From Ruegeria meonggei (GTDB taxonomy: Bacteria > Pseudomonadota > Alphaproteobacteria > Rhodobacterales > Rhodobacteraceae), in the NCBI RefSeq assembly GCF_900172215.1, contig NZ_FWFP01000001.1, forward strand, positions 471,169 through 535,168: a stretch of 64,000 nt of DNA, written 5' to 3'. Position numbers and translations under genes: made by a program. The notes beneath the pieces were generated by a model that was not told where the DNA came from, did no database searches, and saw only the letters and a list, made by a program, of their open reading frames with translations. Numbering within the stretch: position 1 is the first letter of the stretch; every line of letters begins with the position of its first letter. Shown in pieces: positions 26,618-36,140 of this stretch.

Positions 26618-28777
26618 ATGCATATGCCTCCGCTTCCCCTGACCCGTGATCTGGTTCTGATTGGCGGCGGCCACACGCACGCGTTGATGCTGCGCAAATG
26701 GGGCATGGACCCCCTGCCCGGCGCACGGGTTACGGTGATCAACCCAGGCCCCACCGCGCCTTATTCGGGCATGTTGCCCGGCTTTGTCGCGGGGCACTAT
26801 GACAGGGCAGAGCTGGACATCGATCTGGTTCGGCTGGCCCGGTTTGCCGGTGCGCGTGTCATTCTTGGCAAGGTGGAAGGGATCGATCCTGACCAGCATG
26901 AGGTTCATGTACCGGGCCGACCGCCGGTGGGTTTCGATGTGGCCTCGATCAACGTCGGGATCACCTCGGACATGCCCGCGATGCCGGGGTTTGCGGATCA
27001 TGCGGTCCCTGCCAAACCGCTGGGGACGTTCGCGTCGCGATGGGCCGAATACCTTGCCGGCAGCGAAGCTGCCTCGGTTGTGGTGATCGGCGGGGGTGTT
27101 GCGGGGGTGGAACTGGTCATGGCTATGGCCCACGCCCTGCGCACCAAGGAGCGAGCGGGTCAGGTGACACTGATCGACAACACTCAGGCCCTGACAGCAA
27201 CCAGCGAAAAGGCAGGCGCAACCATCCGTCAGGCCATGGCCGACCTGGGTGTCGAACTGATCGAACAGGCCCAGATCGCGCACATTGCTGCGGATCACGT
27301 CACCCTGCAGGATGGCCGCGACATCCCAGCCGCTTTTGTCACCGGAGCCGCAGGGGCTCGCCCCTATGAATGGATGGCTCGGTCGGGATTGGACCTGCAC
27401 GACGGGTACATCCGGGTGAACGGGTTTCTGCAGTCCAGTGACCCGGCAATCTTTGCGGCTGGCGATTGCGCCCATTTGTCCGACAATCCACGCCCAAAGG
27501 CCGGGGTGTATGCAGTGCGCGAAGCCCCTGTTCTGTTCGACAACCTTCGTGCCGCGCTGGGGGCCGGAAAGATGCGGCGCTATGTGCCGCAGAAGGATTA
27601 CCTAAAGCTGATCTCACTGGGTGGCAAATCTGCGCTGGCTGAACGGCTGGGCACCTCGTTCAGCGGGCGTATGATGTGGGCTTGGAAAAACCATATCGAC
27701 CAGAGCTTTATGAACAAGTTCCGCGACCTGCTGCAGATGGGGCGCCTGGCTTTGCCTCGCCACCATGCCGCAGGCCTGCACGAGGCGGTGGGCGACAAAC
27801 CCATGTGCGGCGGCTGTGGGGCCAAGGTCGGGCGCGGTGCGCTGCGATCTGTACTGCAAGGCCTGCCCGCGCCGGATCGCGCCGACATTACCCCCCTACC
27901 CGGAGACGACGCCGCCCTGCTGATGACCGGCGGTGCGCGGCAGGTGATGACCTCGGACCATTTGCGCAGCTTCACTGATGATCCCGCCCTGATGACGCGT
28001 ATTGCAGCGGTTCATGCGCTTGGGGATATCTGGGCGATGGGTGCCAAACCGCAGGCGGCAACTGCAACAATTATTCTGCCGCGTATGTCACCGTCTCTAC
28101 AACACCGCACCATGGCCGAGATTATGGCCACCGCAAGCGACGTTATCCGCATGGCCGGGGCTGAAATCGTCGGCGGTCACAGCTCGATGGGGGATGAGAT
28201 GACCATCGGTTTCACCCTGACCGGCCTATGCGAGAACGACCCGATTGCCCTGTCTGGTGGCCGGGTCGGTGATGCTTTGATCCTGACCAAACCGCTGGGC
28301 AGCGGCGTGCTGATGGCGGCAGAAATGGCGGGGCTGGCCAACGGAGCCTGGGTGGCCGAGGCTTTCCGCCAGATGGTACACCCACAGAGCGTGGCCTCGG
28401 GCATTTTGGCTGGGGCCCATGCGATGACCGACGTGACCGGCTTTGGTCTGGCAGGACATCTTTTGGGCATATGCGAGGCTTCCGATTGCGGGGCCGAGCT
28501 GGACCTGGGTGCCATTCCGCTGATGCAAGGCGCGTTAGAGCTGAGTGCGAAAGGCACCCGGTCAACAATATTCAACGACAACCGCACCATCGCCCCTGAC
28601 CTGCCATCGGGTGACAAGGTTGATCTGCTGTTCGACCCTCAAACCGCCGGAGGGTTATTGGCAGCCGTGGCCAGAGATACAGCTCAGCGGCTATGCGAAG
28701 ACCTGCGACACGCGGGATATCCGGCGGTGGTGATTGGTCGCCTGACGGATGTGCCGGGGCTGCGCCTTCAAAGCTGA
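26618..28777 (+). CDS. selD: FAD-dependent oxidoreductase fused to selenide, water dikinase (SelD)
   Basis: A 719-residue fusion. Residues 1 to about 375 form an NDH-2-like pyridine-nucleotide/FAD oxidoreductase: LIGGGHTHALMLRKWG at the FAD site, VVVIGGGVAGVELVMAMAH at the NAD(P)H site, FAAGDCAHL near the end. Residues about 392-719 form SelD, making selenophosphate from selenide and ATP: CGGCGAKVG places the catalytic Cys at 400 and Lys at 403, followed by LPGDDAALL and VGGHSSMGDEM. The second Cys of E. coli SelD (Cys19) is Ala402 here. ATG at 26618, six bases after mrpG. Converges on selU with a 10-base overlap. Confidence 0.9.
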   Translation: MHMPPLPLTRDLVLIGGGHTHALMLRKWGMDPLPGARVTVINPGPTAPYSGMLPGFVAGHYDRAELDIDLVRLARFAGARVILGKVEGIDPDQHEVHVPGRPPVGFDVASINVGITSDMPAMPGFADHAVPAKPLGTFASRWAEYLAGSEAASVVVIGGGVAGVELVMAMAHALRTKERAGQVTLIDNTQALTATSEKAGATIRQAMADLGVELIEQAQIAHIAADHVTLQDGRDIPAAFVTGAAGARPYEWMARSGLDLHDGYIRVNGFLQSSDPAIFAAGDCAHLSDNPRPKAGVYAVREAPVLFDNLRAALGAGKMRRYVPQKDYLKLISLGGKSALAERLGTSFSGRMMWAWKNHIDQSFMNKFRDLLQMGRLALPRHHAAGLHEAVGDKPMCGGCGAKVGRGALRSVLQGLPAPDRADITPLPGDDAALLMTGGARQVMTSDHLRSFTDDPALMTRIAAVHALGDIWAMGAKPQAATATIILPRMSPSLQHRTMAEIMATASDVIRMAGAEIVGGHSSMGDEMTIGFTLTGLCENDPIALSGGRVGDALILTKPLGSGVLMAAEMAGLANGAWVAEAFRQMVHPQSVASGILAGAHAMTDVTGFGLAGHLLGICEASDCGAELDLGAIPLMQGALELSAKGTRSTIFNDNRTIAPDLPSGDKVDLLFDPQTAGGLLAAVARDTAQRLCEDLRHAGYPAVVIGRLTDVPGLRLQS

Positions 28778-29820
28778 TCCAAAACCCGTTCGATACGTGC
28801 AGCGGTAGCGTTTAGCCCCGCCTTATCCAATGCACAGGCATCAATCCGGGCAAGGACCTTTGACGGCCGCACGCGGCTGGACTTGGCATAGGCCGGGTCA
28901 TAGTGCTGCTCCATCAAGGCCCGCGTCAGCGCATGTTTGTCACCGGCGTCGATCAGTTCAAGCCAACCATCAACCACCTCATGTCCCCGATGAGACCGCA
29001 GCGGCGACAGGCAGTTTTGCAAACGGTCTGCGTCTGACAGGATGTCGTTGTAGGCGGTCACCAGATAGGCTGTTCGCGCGTCGGCCGAAGCATTGATCTG
29101 AATACGCGGCGCGCTGCGCAATGCCGCCCACACGGATGGCGGCAAAATCAACCCGCCGATTTTCGAGGACTCTGCCTCGACCACCACGGGGCGCGCCGTG
29201 TCACACCTGCACAGAGCAGCGGCCAGCGCGGATTCAAACGCTTTTTGACTGGGTTGCCCGCCGGGCATCTCGCCCAGCAACGACCCACGGTGATTGGCCA
29301 GCCCTTCAAGGTCAAGAACCTGCACGCCGCGTGTTTTCAGGTGGACCAAAAGCTCTGTCTTGGCAGTCCCAGTATAGCCATCCAGCGCGACCAACCGGTG
29401 GCGCAATGGGTCTTGGTAAAGATGTTGGCTGACCAGGCGACGATAAGTGCGATAGCCGCCCTCTACCACCTCTGCCCGCCAACCGATCTGCTGCAGCATC
29501 CATGTAAAAGACCCCGATCTCTGACCGCCGCGCCAGCAATAGACCATTGGCTTCCAGCCGCCCTCGTGATGCGACAGGCTTTGTTCGATGTGATTGGCCG
29601 CGTTGCGAAACACCAGCGCCGCACCCAATTTTCGCGCCAGAAACGGGCTTTGCTGAACATAGATTGTTCCCACGCGAGCGCGCTCTTGGTCGTCGAGCAC
29701 CGGCAGGTTGATGGCACCGGGCAGATGATCTTCGGCATATTCCGCCGGGCTGCGCACGTCGATTACCGTGTCGTAATCATGCGCATAAAGGCTGGGCAGG
29801 TCAGTGAATTTCAGAACCAT
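28768..29820 (-). CDS. selU: tRNA 2-selenouridine synthase (MnmH/SelU)
   Basis: A 350-residue enzyme replacing sulfur by selenium at the wobble 2-thiouridine of some tRNAs, using selenophosphate from SelD. The N-terminal rhodanese domain (IDVRSPAEYAEDHLPGAINLP; Cys95 in VYCWRGGQRSGS) is followed by a P-loop domain. The Walker A region reads GYTGTAKT (148-155), with Ala in place of the usual second Gly of GKT. The conserved GLANHRGSLLG segment follows. Its 3' end overlaps the selD fusion gene by ten bases, tail to tail, so enzyme and selenium donor are neighbours on opposite strands. Confidence 0.92.
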   Translation of the reverse strand: MVLKFTDLPSLYAHDYDTVIDVRSPAEYAEDHLPGAINLPVLDDQERARVGTIYVQQSPFLARKLGAALVFRNAANHIEQSLSHHEGGWKPMVYCWRGGQRSGSFTWMLQQIGWRAEVVEGGYRTYRRLVSQHLYQDPLRHRLVALDGYTGTAKTELLVHLKTRGVQVLDLEGLANHRGSLLGEMPGGQPSQKAFESALAAALCRCDTARPVVVEAESSKIGGLILPPSVWAALRSAPRIQINASADARTAYLVTAYNDILSDADRLQNCLSPLRSHRGHEVVDGWLELIDAGDKHALTRALMEQHYDPAYAKSSRVRPSKVLARIDACALDKAGLNATAARIERVLDQL

Positions 29821-29864
29821 GGCAATGGTCTATCTCGCGCAGTTGGGAATGAAAAGACGCGCTG

Positions 29865-30530
29865 TCAGGTCAGTGCTGGCTCGATCAGGTCCGGCCCGCT
29901 GGCCCGGTTCGAATTCACTGCTGGATCAACCCGGTAATAGTCCAGCACACCGTCAACACCGGGCCGCATCAGGGTTGCGGCCCCTTTGCCCACCTCGCCT
30001 AGCCAGAGCGGCCAATCGTCCGGCTCCAGGATCAGAGGCATGCGGTGGTGGATCGCGCTTAGGTAAGTATTGGCCGGGGTCGTCACGATGGCACAGGTCC
30101 CTTGCCGTGCATCCTCGGTGCCCCAATCCTGCCAAACCCCGGCAAAGGCAATCGGCGCGCCGTCCTTGCGGTGGATGTACCATGGCAAGCGGTCGCCCTT
30201 TTCCGTCTTGGTCCATTCATAGAACCCAGTCGCTGCGATCAGGCAGCGCCGCGCGCGACAAGCCGCACGGAAGGCTGGCTTTTCCGCCAGGGTTTCGGCC
30301 CGCGCATTGATCAAGAGTGGTCCTGCGTTTTCAGTTTTGTACCAATGCGGCAGAAACCCCCAGCGCAAGGGATCCAGCTGACGCCCGGATTCCCCGGCAC
30401 GCACCACATGAACCTGATTGGTCGGGCAAACATTGAAATTTGGCACCGAAGGCAGCGTGTTAGCCGGACGTGCAGAAAACAGCTGCGCCATCGCGTCATT
30501 GGGAAGGGTTATTGCAAACCGTCCGCACAT
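29865..30530 (-). CDS. SOS response-associated peptidase family protein (SRAP, YedK/HMCES)
   Basis: A 221-residue SRAP protein. Met-Cys at the N-terminus (MCGRFAIT) gives the catalytic Cys2 exposed after Met removal; the conserved NARAETLAEKPAF, ATGFYEWTK (active-site Glu) and HHRMPLIL (active-site His) are all present. The family covalently binds abasic sites in single-stranded DNA and shields them. Length and motifs are complete, so it should be active. It is separated from selU by 44 bases and may be cotranscribed with it. Confidence 0.92.
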   Translation of the reverse strand: MCGRFAITLPNDAMAQLFSARPANTLPSVPNFNVCPTNQVHVVRAGESGRQLDPLRWGFLPHWYKTENAGPLLINARAETLAEKPAFRAACRARRCLIAATGFYEWTKTEKGDRLPWYIHRKDGAPIAFAGVWQDWGTEDARQGTCAIVTTPANTYLSAIHHRMPLILEPDDWPLWLGEVGKGAATLMRPGVDGVLDYYRVDPAVNSNRASGPDLIEPALT

Positions 30531-30585
30531 GGGTAAAGAACCATAAGTAATCGTTTCATACAGACACAGGACGTCCCCGGGTCAT

Positions 30586-32241
30586 ATGCAAAATCAAACA
30601 GCGAAAACCCTAAAAAGCAAGGCGGTGGCGGCACTGGAAGCAGGCAAGCTTAATCAGGCGCTGAAAAAAGCCCAGTTGGGAGCCAAGAAGTATCCCAAGG
30701 ATTCCGATTTCCATGCCATCTCGGGCTTTGTTCTGACCGAGATGAAGCAATACAAGAAATCCATCCCGCATTTCGTTGAAGCGTCCCGGATGAAACCGGA
30801 CGATCCGCAATTCGTTGAGAATCTGGCGAATGCCCTTATGCAGACCAACCAGATCACAAAAGCGTTGGAATACACCGAACAGAAGCTGGAACAGTTCCCC
30901 AACAACCAGGAACTGAACCGCGTCCTGGACGAAATCCATCTGAAGGGCAGCAACTGGCGTGCGATCGTTGAACACACAACCAAAAAGCTTCAAGGTGACC
31001 CGGATAATGCCGACCTTCTGTCCACACGCGCAAAAGCTTACGGACGTATTGGTTTTGTGGATGACAACGCGCGCGATATTGACCGGGCTTATGCATTAGA
31101 ACCCGAAAATGAAAAGATCGCCTATCAGAAGGCCATCAGCCTGCATCAAAGCGGTGACAAGGCAGGATCCAAAGCCATCATAAAGGGGTTAATTGAATCC
31201 TATCCTGAACACATTTCAGCCCTCCTGCAGATGTCGACAATGGCCAGCGCAGAAGAAATCCCAAACCTGATGGAGGCCGTCGAATCCGCAATCGCCAACA
31301 GCGAACACGACCGGCTAGAGCTTGAGTTTGCCAAGGCTCATCTGATTTCGAAAACGGACGGGTTGGCTGCATCCATGCCACAGTTTGCACGCGCCAACAC
31401 TGTGCAGCACGAAGGCAACCCCTACGACTTTGCCGAGGAAGAATCAAAACAGGATCAGATCACCGGCCTGTTCCCGATTGGAATAGCCCCCCCGAATTCA
31501 GAACTACGCGAGGCACCGATTCCGATCTTCGTGATCGGACAGCCGCGATCCGGCACGACGCTGATGGAAATGATGCTGAGTTCAGTGCCCGATATCGCCG
31601 GGTGCGGTGAGCTTACACTGGGCGCTGATCTGTCACGTGAGTTTGAGAAAGGCTCCAAGGCTTTTGGTACAACCGAAGCCGTTGAATACGCGCAAGAGTT
31701 CCGCAAGCTGATGCCCCCTATCCCAGAAGGATGTGAGGCGTTTGTCGACAAGATGCCGCATAACTATCAACGTGTTGGCTTCCTGCTGTCGGCCTTCCCA
31801 AATGCCAAAATCATCCACATGCTGCGTGACCCGCGCGATGTCGGGTTGTCCAAATGGATCAGGCGGTTCCCGGCCGGTGGGATGCGCTATGCCTCGAACC
31901 TACAGGCGATAGCCCATTCGGCGAATATGTACCGTCGCTATATGGCACATTGGGATGCCGTGTTTGGGGACAAAATCCTAACCGTGCCTTACGAAAGGCT
32001 GGTGGCTGACCCTGAGACATACAGTCGGCAAGTCGCCTCGTTCTGCGACATTGAGTGGACGGAAACGATGATGCACCCTGAGAAGAACACCAAACAGGTG
32101 CGAACAGCCAGTATCGACCAGGTGCGCAACAAAATTTCAACCAAGTCCATCGGTGGATGGCAAAGCGTGTCGGACGACCTTCGGCCTTTGCTGGATGGTC
32201 TCGATCCAGCGCTTTGGCCGGAATACGAATTGACTATGTAA
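30586..32241 (+). CDS. TPR-sulfotransferase fusion protein
   Basis: A 551-residue protein. Residues 1 to about 290 are TPR-like helical repeats rich in Lys and Gln (ALEAGKLNQALKKAQLGAKK and following). Residues about 310-540 are a sulfotransferase domain with the 5'-phosphosulfate loop GQPRSGTTLMEMM (318-330) and the later PAPS-binding segment MLRDPRDVGLSKW. It probably moves sulfate from PAPS to a sugar or peptide; the substrate is unknown. No signal peptide. Base composition is slightly less GC-rich than neighbours. A strong terminator follows. Confidence 0.85.
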   Translation: MQNQTAKTLKSKAVAALEAGKLNQALKKAQLGAKKYPKDSDFHAISGFVLTEMKQYKKSIPHFVEASRMKPDDPQFVENLANALMQTNQITKALEYTEQKLEQFPNNQELNRVLDEIHLKGSNWRAIVEHTTKKLQGDPDNADLLSTRAKAYGRIGFVDDNARDIDRAYALEPENEKIAYQKAISLHQSGDKAGSKAIIKGLIESYPEHISALLQMSTMASAEEIPNLMEAVESAIANSEHDRLELEFAKAHLISKTDGLAASMPQFARANTVQHEGNPYDFAEEESKQDQITGLFPIGIAPPNSELREAPIPIFVIGQPRSGTTLMEMMLSSVPDIAGCGELTLGADLSREFEKGSKAFGTTEAVEYAQEFRKLMPPIPEGCEAFVDKMPHNYQRVGFLLSAFPNAKIIHMLRDPRDVGLSKWIRRFPAGGMRYASNLQAIAHSANMYRRYMAHWDAVFGDKILTVPYERLVADPETYSRQVASFCDIEWTETMMHPEKNTKQVRTASIDQVRNKISTKSIGGWQSVSDDLRPLLDGLDPALWPEYELTM

Positions 32242-32250
32242 GCCACAAAA

Positions 32251-32276
32251 AAGGCCGCATCCAATGATGCGGCCTT
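32251..32276. terminator. Bidirectional terminator between convergent genes
   Basis: AAGGCCGCATC and GATGCGGCCTT form a perfect 11-base stem with loop CAAT. GTCGTTTTT follows on the plus strand and an A tract (32247-32252) precedes it, giving a T tract on the minus strand. It can end both the TPR-sulfotransferase and the 5'-nucleotidase transcripts. Confidence 0.88.
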
Positions 32277-32294
32277 AGTCGTTTTTCCAAAGGT

Positions 32295-33872
32295 TTACTT
32301 CTGCTTGATACGGCCGTCCAAGTATGGCTGATACGGGGCGTTTTCCGCCAGATACTCTGCCGTCACATCCGCCAGATCTGGACCAAAGTCATAGGCGTTT
32401 TTGTCATCGCCTTCGAACATGTTGTAGCCATCTCCGCCATTTCGGACATAGTTGTTCGTGACCACCAGGTACGTCGCCGCGGGATCAATCGGCACGAACC
32501 CTTCACCGCTTGCGACCATGACGTCGGACACGCGCCCCTCATTCGGTGCAACGGACGCGTCCCAGGCAAAGGTCATGCCTGCGACCTGGGGAAAGCGGCC
32601 TTTGACCTCTTCGACCTGGCTCACACCGTTTTCCAGCGCGTCGATGACACCCTGACCGCTGATCTCAAAGGTCGATAAGGTGTTCTGGAACGGCAGCACC
32701 GTCAGAACTTCGCCCATTGTCACCTCACCCGGATCGATTGAGGCGCGCAGACCGCCCGAGTTCGCAATCGCGATCTGAACGCCCTGATCGGCGACCCGCG
32801 CCAGCATGGCATCGGCGACCAGATTGCCCATCTGGCATTCCTGCACGCGGCAGACCGCGCGGTCGCCTTCAATCGCATCAGCAGAGTCGGCAACCACCTT
32901 GTTGCGGATTTCGTCCAGCGGCACAGCCAGTTCGGCGATACGGTCCAGCGCGGCCTGATCCTCGGTCACTGAGTTGTCCATGATCAGCGGCTCACCCGCT
33001 GCCTCAACCACGTTGCCGTCATCGTCAAAGGTCACGTTCAGCTCACCCAGGAACTTGCCATAGGCATAGGCCTGAACAATCTGAACACCGTTAACCACGG
33101 TTGGATAGGGCCCAGCCGCCTTGTCGGACACGTTCGACAGATAAGTGTTCGAGTGGCCGCCCACGATGACATCTACGCCGGTGGTTTCCTGCGCCACGCG
33201 CTGGTCGACCCCGTAGCCCGAGTGGCTCAGCACGATGATCTTGTTCACGCCCTCGCCGGTCAGCCTGTCGACCTCGGCCTGAACTGCAGGAACCGGGTCC
33301 GAGAAGGTGATGTTCGGGCCGGGTGAGGCCAGATCGTGGGTGTCTTCCGGTGTCAGCCCGATCAGGCCGATCATTTCTCCGCCAACTTCGATGATCGTTG
33401 ATTTCTTGATCTTGTCGGTCAACAGTTCTTCGTCGCGGATATCCGCGTTTGACATCAGAACCGGGAAATCCACCGTGTCGACAAAGCCGCGCAACACTTC
33501 GGGGCCGTCGTCAAACTCGTGGTTTCCTACGGTCATCGCATTGTAGCCCAGCTTGTTCATGAACTCGGCCGCGACTTTGCCTTTGTAATAGGTATAAAAC
33601 AACGAGCCCTGAAACTGATCACCCCCATCCACGAGGATCGAGTTTTCGGCCCGTCCCCGCGCGTCGTTCACGGCGGTGACCAGACGCGCAGACCCGCCAA
33701 AGCACTTGCCCTCGGCGTTGTCTTCGGCGTCGCAACCGCTGTCATATTTATTGATCGGTTCAAAGCGCGCGTGGAAATCGTTGGTGTGCAGAATCGTCAG
33801 CTTGTAATCGGCCGCGGCCATCCCTGCGGTCAGGCCAAGTATCGCGGCTGAAGCCAGGAAACGGGTCAACAT
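32295..33872 (-). CDS. Periplasmic 5'-nucleotidase / UshA-type metallophosphoesterase
   Basis: A 525-residue exported enzyme. Signal peptide LTRFLASAAILGLTAGMAAA, then a calcineurin-like domain with HTNDFHARFEP, VDGGDQFQGS, GNHEFDDG, HSGYGVDQ and GGHSNTYL as the two-metal site, and a C-terminal 5'-nucleotidase domain (NSGGLRASI, VTNNYVRNGGDGY). It likely frees phosphate and nucleosides from nucleotides in the periplasm. The ATG at 33872 follows AGGGAG; a TTG two codons earlier is in frame but lies in the ribosome-site spacing. Confidence 0.9.
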   Translation of the reverse strand: MLTRFLASAAILGLTAGMAAADYKLTILHTNDFHARFEPINKYDSGCDAEDNAEGKCFGGSARLVTAVNDARGRAENSILVDGGDQFQGSLFYTYYKGKVAAEFMNKLGYNAMTVGNHEFDDGPEVLRGFVDTVDFPVLMSNADIRDEELLTDKIKKSTIIEVGGEMIGLIGLTPEDTHDLASPGPNITFSDPVPAVQAEVDRLTGEGVNKIIVLSHSGYGVDQRVAQETTGVDVIVGGHSNTYLSNVSDKAAGPYPTVVNGVQIVQAYAYGKFLGELNVTFDDDGNVVEAAGEPLIMDNSVTEDQAALDRIAELAVPLDEIRNKVVADSADAIEGDRAVCRVQECQMGNLVADAMLARVADQGVQIAIANSGGLRASIDPGEVTMGEVLTVLPFQNTLSTFEISGQGVIDALENGVSQVEEVKGRFPQVAGMTFAWDASVAPNEGRVSDVMVASGEGFVPIDPAATYLVVTNNYVRNGGDGYNMFEGDDKNAYDFGPDLADVTAEYLAENAPYQPYLDGRIKQK

Positions 33873-33980
33873 ATTCAAACTCCCTGTTGTTATTTGTCGC
33901 GATGGTGCGCCGCACGGCTGGAAGAGTCAAAGGGGGAAATCCAGCTTGATTCTACCCGTCGCGCGAGGCATCACCACGTC

Positions 33981-34319
33981 ATGCTGATTTACAAGATTTT
34001 CCGAGCTGAAGAGTGGGCAACTTTGCAGACACAGGGCGCGTCGGCCGGCGCACCGATTGATGTGGCAGATGGCTTTGTCCATTTCTCAACCGCCAAACAG
34101 GCCGCTGAAACTGCGGCCAAACATTTCGCCGGGATCGAAGGGTTGACCCTTTTGGCCTGCGATGCCGAAGCCATGGGTGATGACCTGAAATGGGAGGTCT
34201 CGCGCGGTGGGGCCTTGTTCCCGCATCTTTATCGCCAATTCCGCCTGTCGGATGTGGCGTGGTCGCGCCCCTTGCCGTTTGACGGCCAGTCTCACCACTT
34301 CCCCGAGGAGATGACATGA
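33981..34319 (+). CDS. DUF952 family protein
   Basis: A 112-residue protein beginning LIYKIFRAEEWATLQTQG with VADGFVHFSTAKQAAETAAKH, the DUF952 signature (ADP-ribosyltransferase-like fold of unknown activity). The ATG at 33981 fits the family start; the frame is open further upstream but the extra sequence does not match. Overlaps the DUF1330-like gene by four bases in a tight run leading to pyrD and arsC. Confidence 0.82.
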   Translation: MLIYKIFRAEEWATLQTQGASAGAPIDVADGFVHFSTAKQAAETAAKHFAGIEGLTLLACDAEAMGDDLKWEVSRGGALFPHLYRQFRLSDVAWSRPLPFDGQSHHFPEEMT

Positions 34320-34747
34320 CCGCTTATGTCGATCCCGATCGCACCCAGTTTGAGGCGTTAAAAGCACTGGACCGGGACCATCCGATCGAGATGCTCAATC
34401 TGGTCAAATTCCGTGCCCAGGCGGCCTACCCCGATGGGCACGAACTGGCGGCTACCGGTCTGACAGGTGCCCAAGCCTATCACAATTACGGGTCCGAGAC
34501 CGCCCCGATCATCGCCCGGCTTGGTGCATCCATACTCTGGCGCGGCCGGTTTGAGACCATGCTGATCGGCCCCGAAGATGAGGCATGGGATGCGGTCTTT
34601 GTCGCGCATTATCCAACGGCGCATGCATTCATGGAAATGGTTACCGACCCTGTATACCAAAAAGCGGTGGTGCATCGGCAGGCTGCGGTCGAGACCTCGC
34701 GCCTGATCCGCTGTGCGCCGGCACAAGGCAGTGAGGCCTTTGGATGA
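34316..34747 (+). CDS. DUF1330-family protein
   Basis: A 143-residue protein related to DUF1330 (dimeric alpha/beta-barrel ferredoxin-like fold). [10 protein letters not shown] near residue 20, [18 protein letters not shown] and [18 protein letters not shown] are the recognisable parts. No catalytic role is assigned. Starts at an ATGA overlap with the DUF952 gene and ends overlapping the pyrD start, suggesting co-translation. Confidence 0.78.
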   Translation: MTAYVDPDRTQFEALKALDRDHPIEMLNLVKFRAQAAYPDGHELAATGLTGAQAYHNYGSETAPIIARLGASILWRGRFETMLIGPEDEAWDAVFVAHYPTAHAFMEMVTDPVYQKAVVHRQAAVETSRLIRCAPAQGSEAFG

Positions 34748-35802
34748 AACTGACCGAAAAACTGGGACTGGCTGCCCTGCACAAGCTTGATCCCGAAACC
34801 GCCCATGGGTTGTCAATCAAGGCGCTGAAGGCAGGGCTTGCACCTGCACCCGGCCCCATAACATCGCCGCGTCTGCGCACGCAGCTTACGGGTCTGGATC
34901 TGCCGAACCCTGTTGGTCTGGCCGCCGGGTTTGACAAGAACGGCGAGGTTCTGACCCCTCTGTCCCGCGCAGGTTTTGGGTTTATCGAAGTGGGTGCTGT
35001 TACGCCACGACCGCAGCCCGGCAACCCCAAGCCCCGGCTGTTTCGCCTGACCGAAGACAAGGCTGCGATCAACCGTTTTGGCTTTAACAACGACGGCATG
35101 GAGGTGATGGCAGAGCGTCTGGCCCATCGCCCCAAAGACGCTGTGATCGGCCTGAATCTGGGCGCCAACAAAGACAGCGTTGATCGGCCCGGCGATTTCG
35201 CCAAAGTGCTGGCGCATTGCGCGGCCCATTTGGATTTTGCCACGGTCAACGTGTCCTCGCCTAATACCGAAAAACTGCGGGATTTGCAGGGCAAAGCTGC
35301 GCTGAGAGCATTGTTGGGCGGCGTGATCCAAACCCGCAACACGCTGCCCCGCCCCTTGCCGATCTTCCTGAAGATCGCGCCTGATCTGACCAAGGCAGAA
35401 TTGCAGGACATAGCCGAGGTTGCCGTTGAAACTGGCGTGGATGCGGTGATTGCCACCAATACCACCCTGTCGCGCGACGGTCTGCGCAGCGCCCATAAGG
35501 GCGAGGCCGGCGGCCTGTCCGGTGCGCCTCTGTTCGAAAAATCAACTCGTGTTCTGGCGCAGCTCAGCCAACTGACCGAGGGGAAAATCCCGCTGATCGG
35601 GGTTGGTGGCATCAGCAATGCCCAACATGCTTACACCAAGATTTGCGCCGGGGCCTCGGCTGTTCAGCTGTATACCGCAATGGTCTATGGCGGGATATCT
35701 CTGGCGGCAGAAATCGTGCAGGAATTGGACGGGTTGTTGGCGCAGGACGGGTTTAACTCCGTCGCCCAAGCCGTTGGAAGTAAACGAGAGGATTGGCTGT
35801 GA
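34744..35802 (+). CDS. pyrD: Dihydroorotate dehydrogenase (quinone), class 2
   Basis: A 352-residue FMN enzyme oxidising dihydroorotate to orotate with quinone in pyrimidine synthesis. The N-terminal helix region [18 protein letters not shown], missing in class 1, marks the membrane-associated class 2. [31 protein letters not shown] (catalytic Ser), and [26 protein letters not shown] are conserved. The start overlaps the preceding gene; the stop overlaps a GTG start of arsC. Confidence 0.95.
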   Translation: MKLTEKLGLAALHKLDPETAHGLSIKALKAGLAPAPGPITSPRLRTQLTGLDLPNPVGLAAGFDKNGEVLTPLSRAGFGFIEVGAVTPRPQPGNPKPRLFRLTEDKAAINRFGFNNDGMEVMAERLAHRPKDAVIGLNLGANKDSVDRPGDFAKVLAHCAAHLDFATVNVSSPNTEKLRDLQGKAALRALLGGVIQTRNTLPRPLPIFLKIAPDLTKAELQDIAEVAVETGVDAVIATNTTLSRDGLRSAHKGEAGGLSGAPLFEKSTRVLAQLSQLTEGKIPLIGVGGISNAQHAYTKICAGASAVQLYTAMVYGGISLAAEIVQELDGLLAQDGFNSVAQAVGSKREDWL

Positions 35803-36140
35803 TTGAATACTGGCACAACCCGAGATGTTCGAAATCACGCGCGGGGCTGGCGTTGCTGCAAGACAACGGCGCACAGGTTGAGATTCGCAAATACCTCGAA
35901 GACGCCCCCTCGGCGGATGAGATACGTGCGGTACTGACCCGGCTTGGCATCCCGCCCATTGCCTTGGTGCGGACGGGGGAAAAGCGGTTCAAGGAACTGG
36001 GACTGACCAAAACCACCCCTGTCGACGCATTGATCGTGGCCATGGCCGAAAACCCAATCCTGATCGAGCGCCCTTTGGCCATCGCCGGTGACAAGGCCGC
36101 TGTTGGACGCCCGCCTGAGGATCTGTTGGGTCTGCTTTAG
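35799..36140 (+). CDS. arsC: ArsC-family reductase (glutaredoxin-dependent arsenate reductase type)
   Basis: A 113-residue thioredoxin-fold protein of the ArsC/Spx group. NPRCSKSR places the reactive Cys at residue 10; [13 protein letters not shown] and [11 protein letters not shown]...GRPPEDLL complete the ArsC pattern. Arsenate reduction is the family assignment, but no arsenite exporter or ArsR regulator is nearby, so it may serve another thiol reaction (YfgD-like). GTG start at 35799, overlapping the pyrD stop (GTGA) after GAGAGGA. The stop overlaps that of the MATE gene (TTAG). Confidence 0.8.
   Translation: MIEYWHNPRCSKSRAGLALLQDNGAQVEIRKYLEDAPSADEIRAVLTRLGIPPIALVRTGEKRFKELGLTKTTPVDALIVAMAENPILIERPLAIAGDKAAVGRPPEDLLGLL

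Noticed and set aside
35799..36140. Arsenic-resistance cluster
   Set aside because: Only an ArsC-like gene is present, coupled to pyrD; there is no arsR, arsB or acr3, so an ars operon is not supported.
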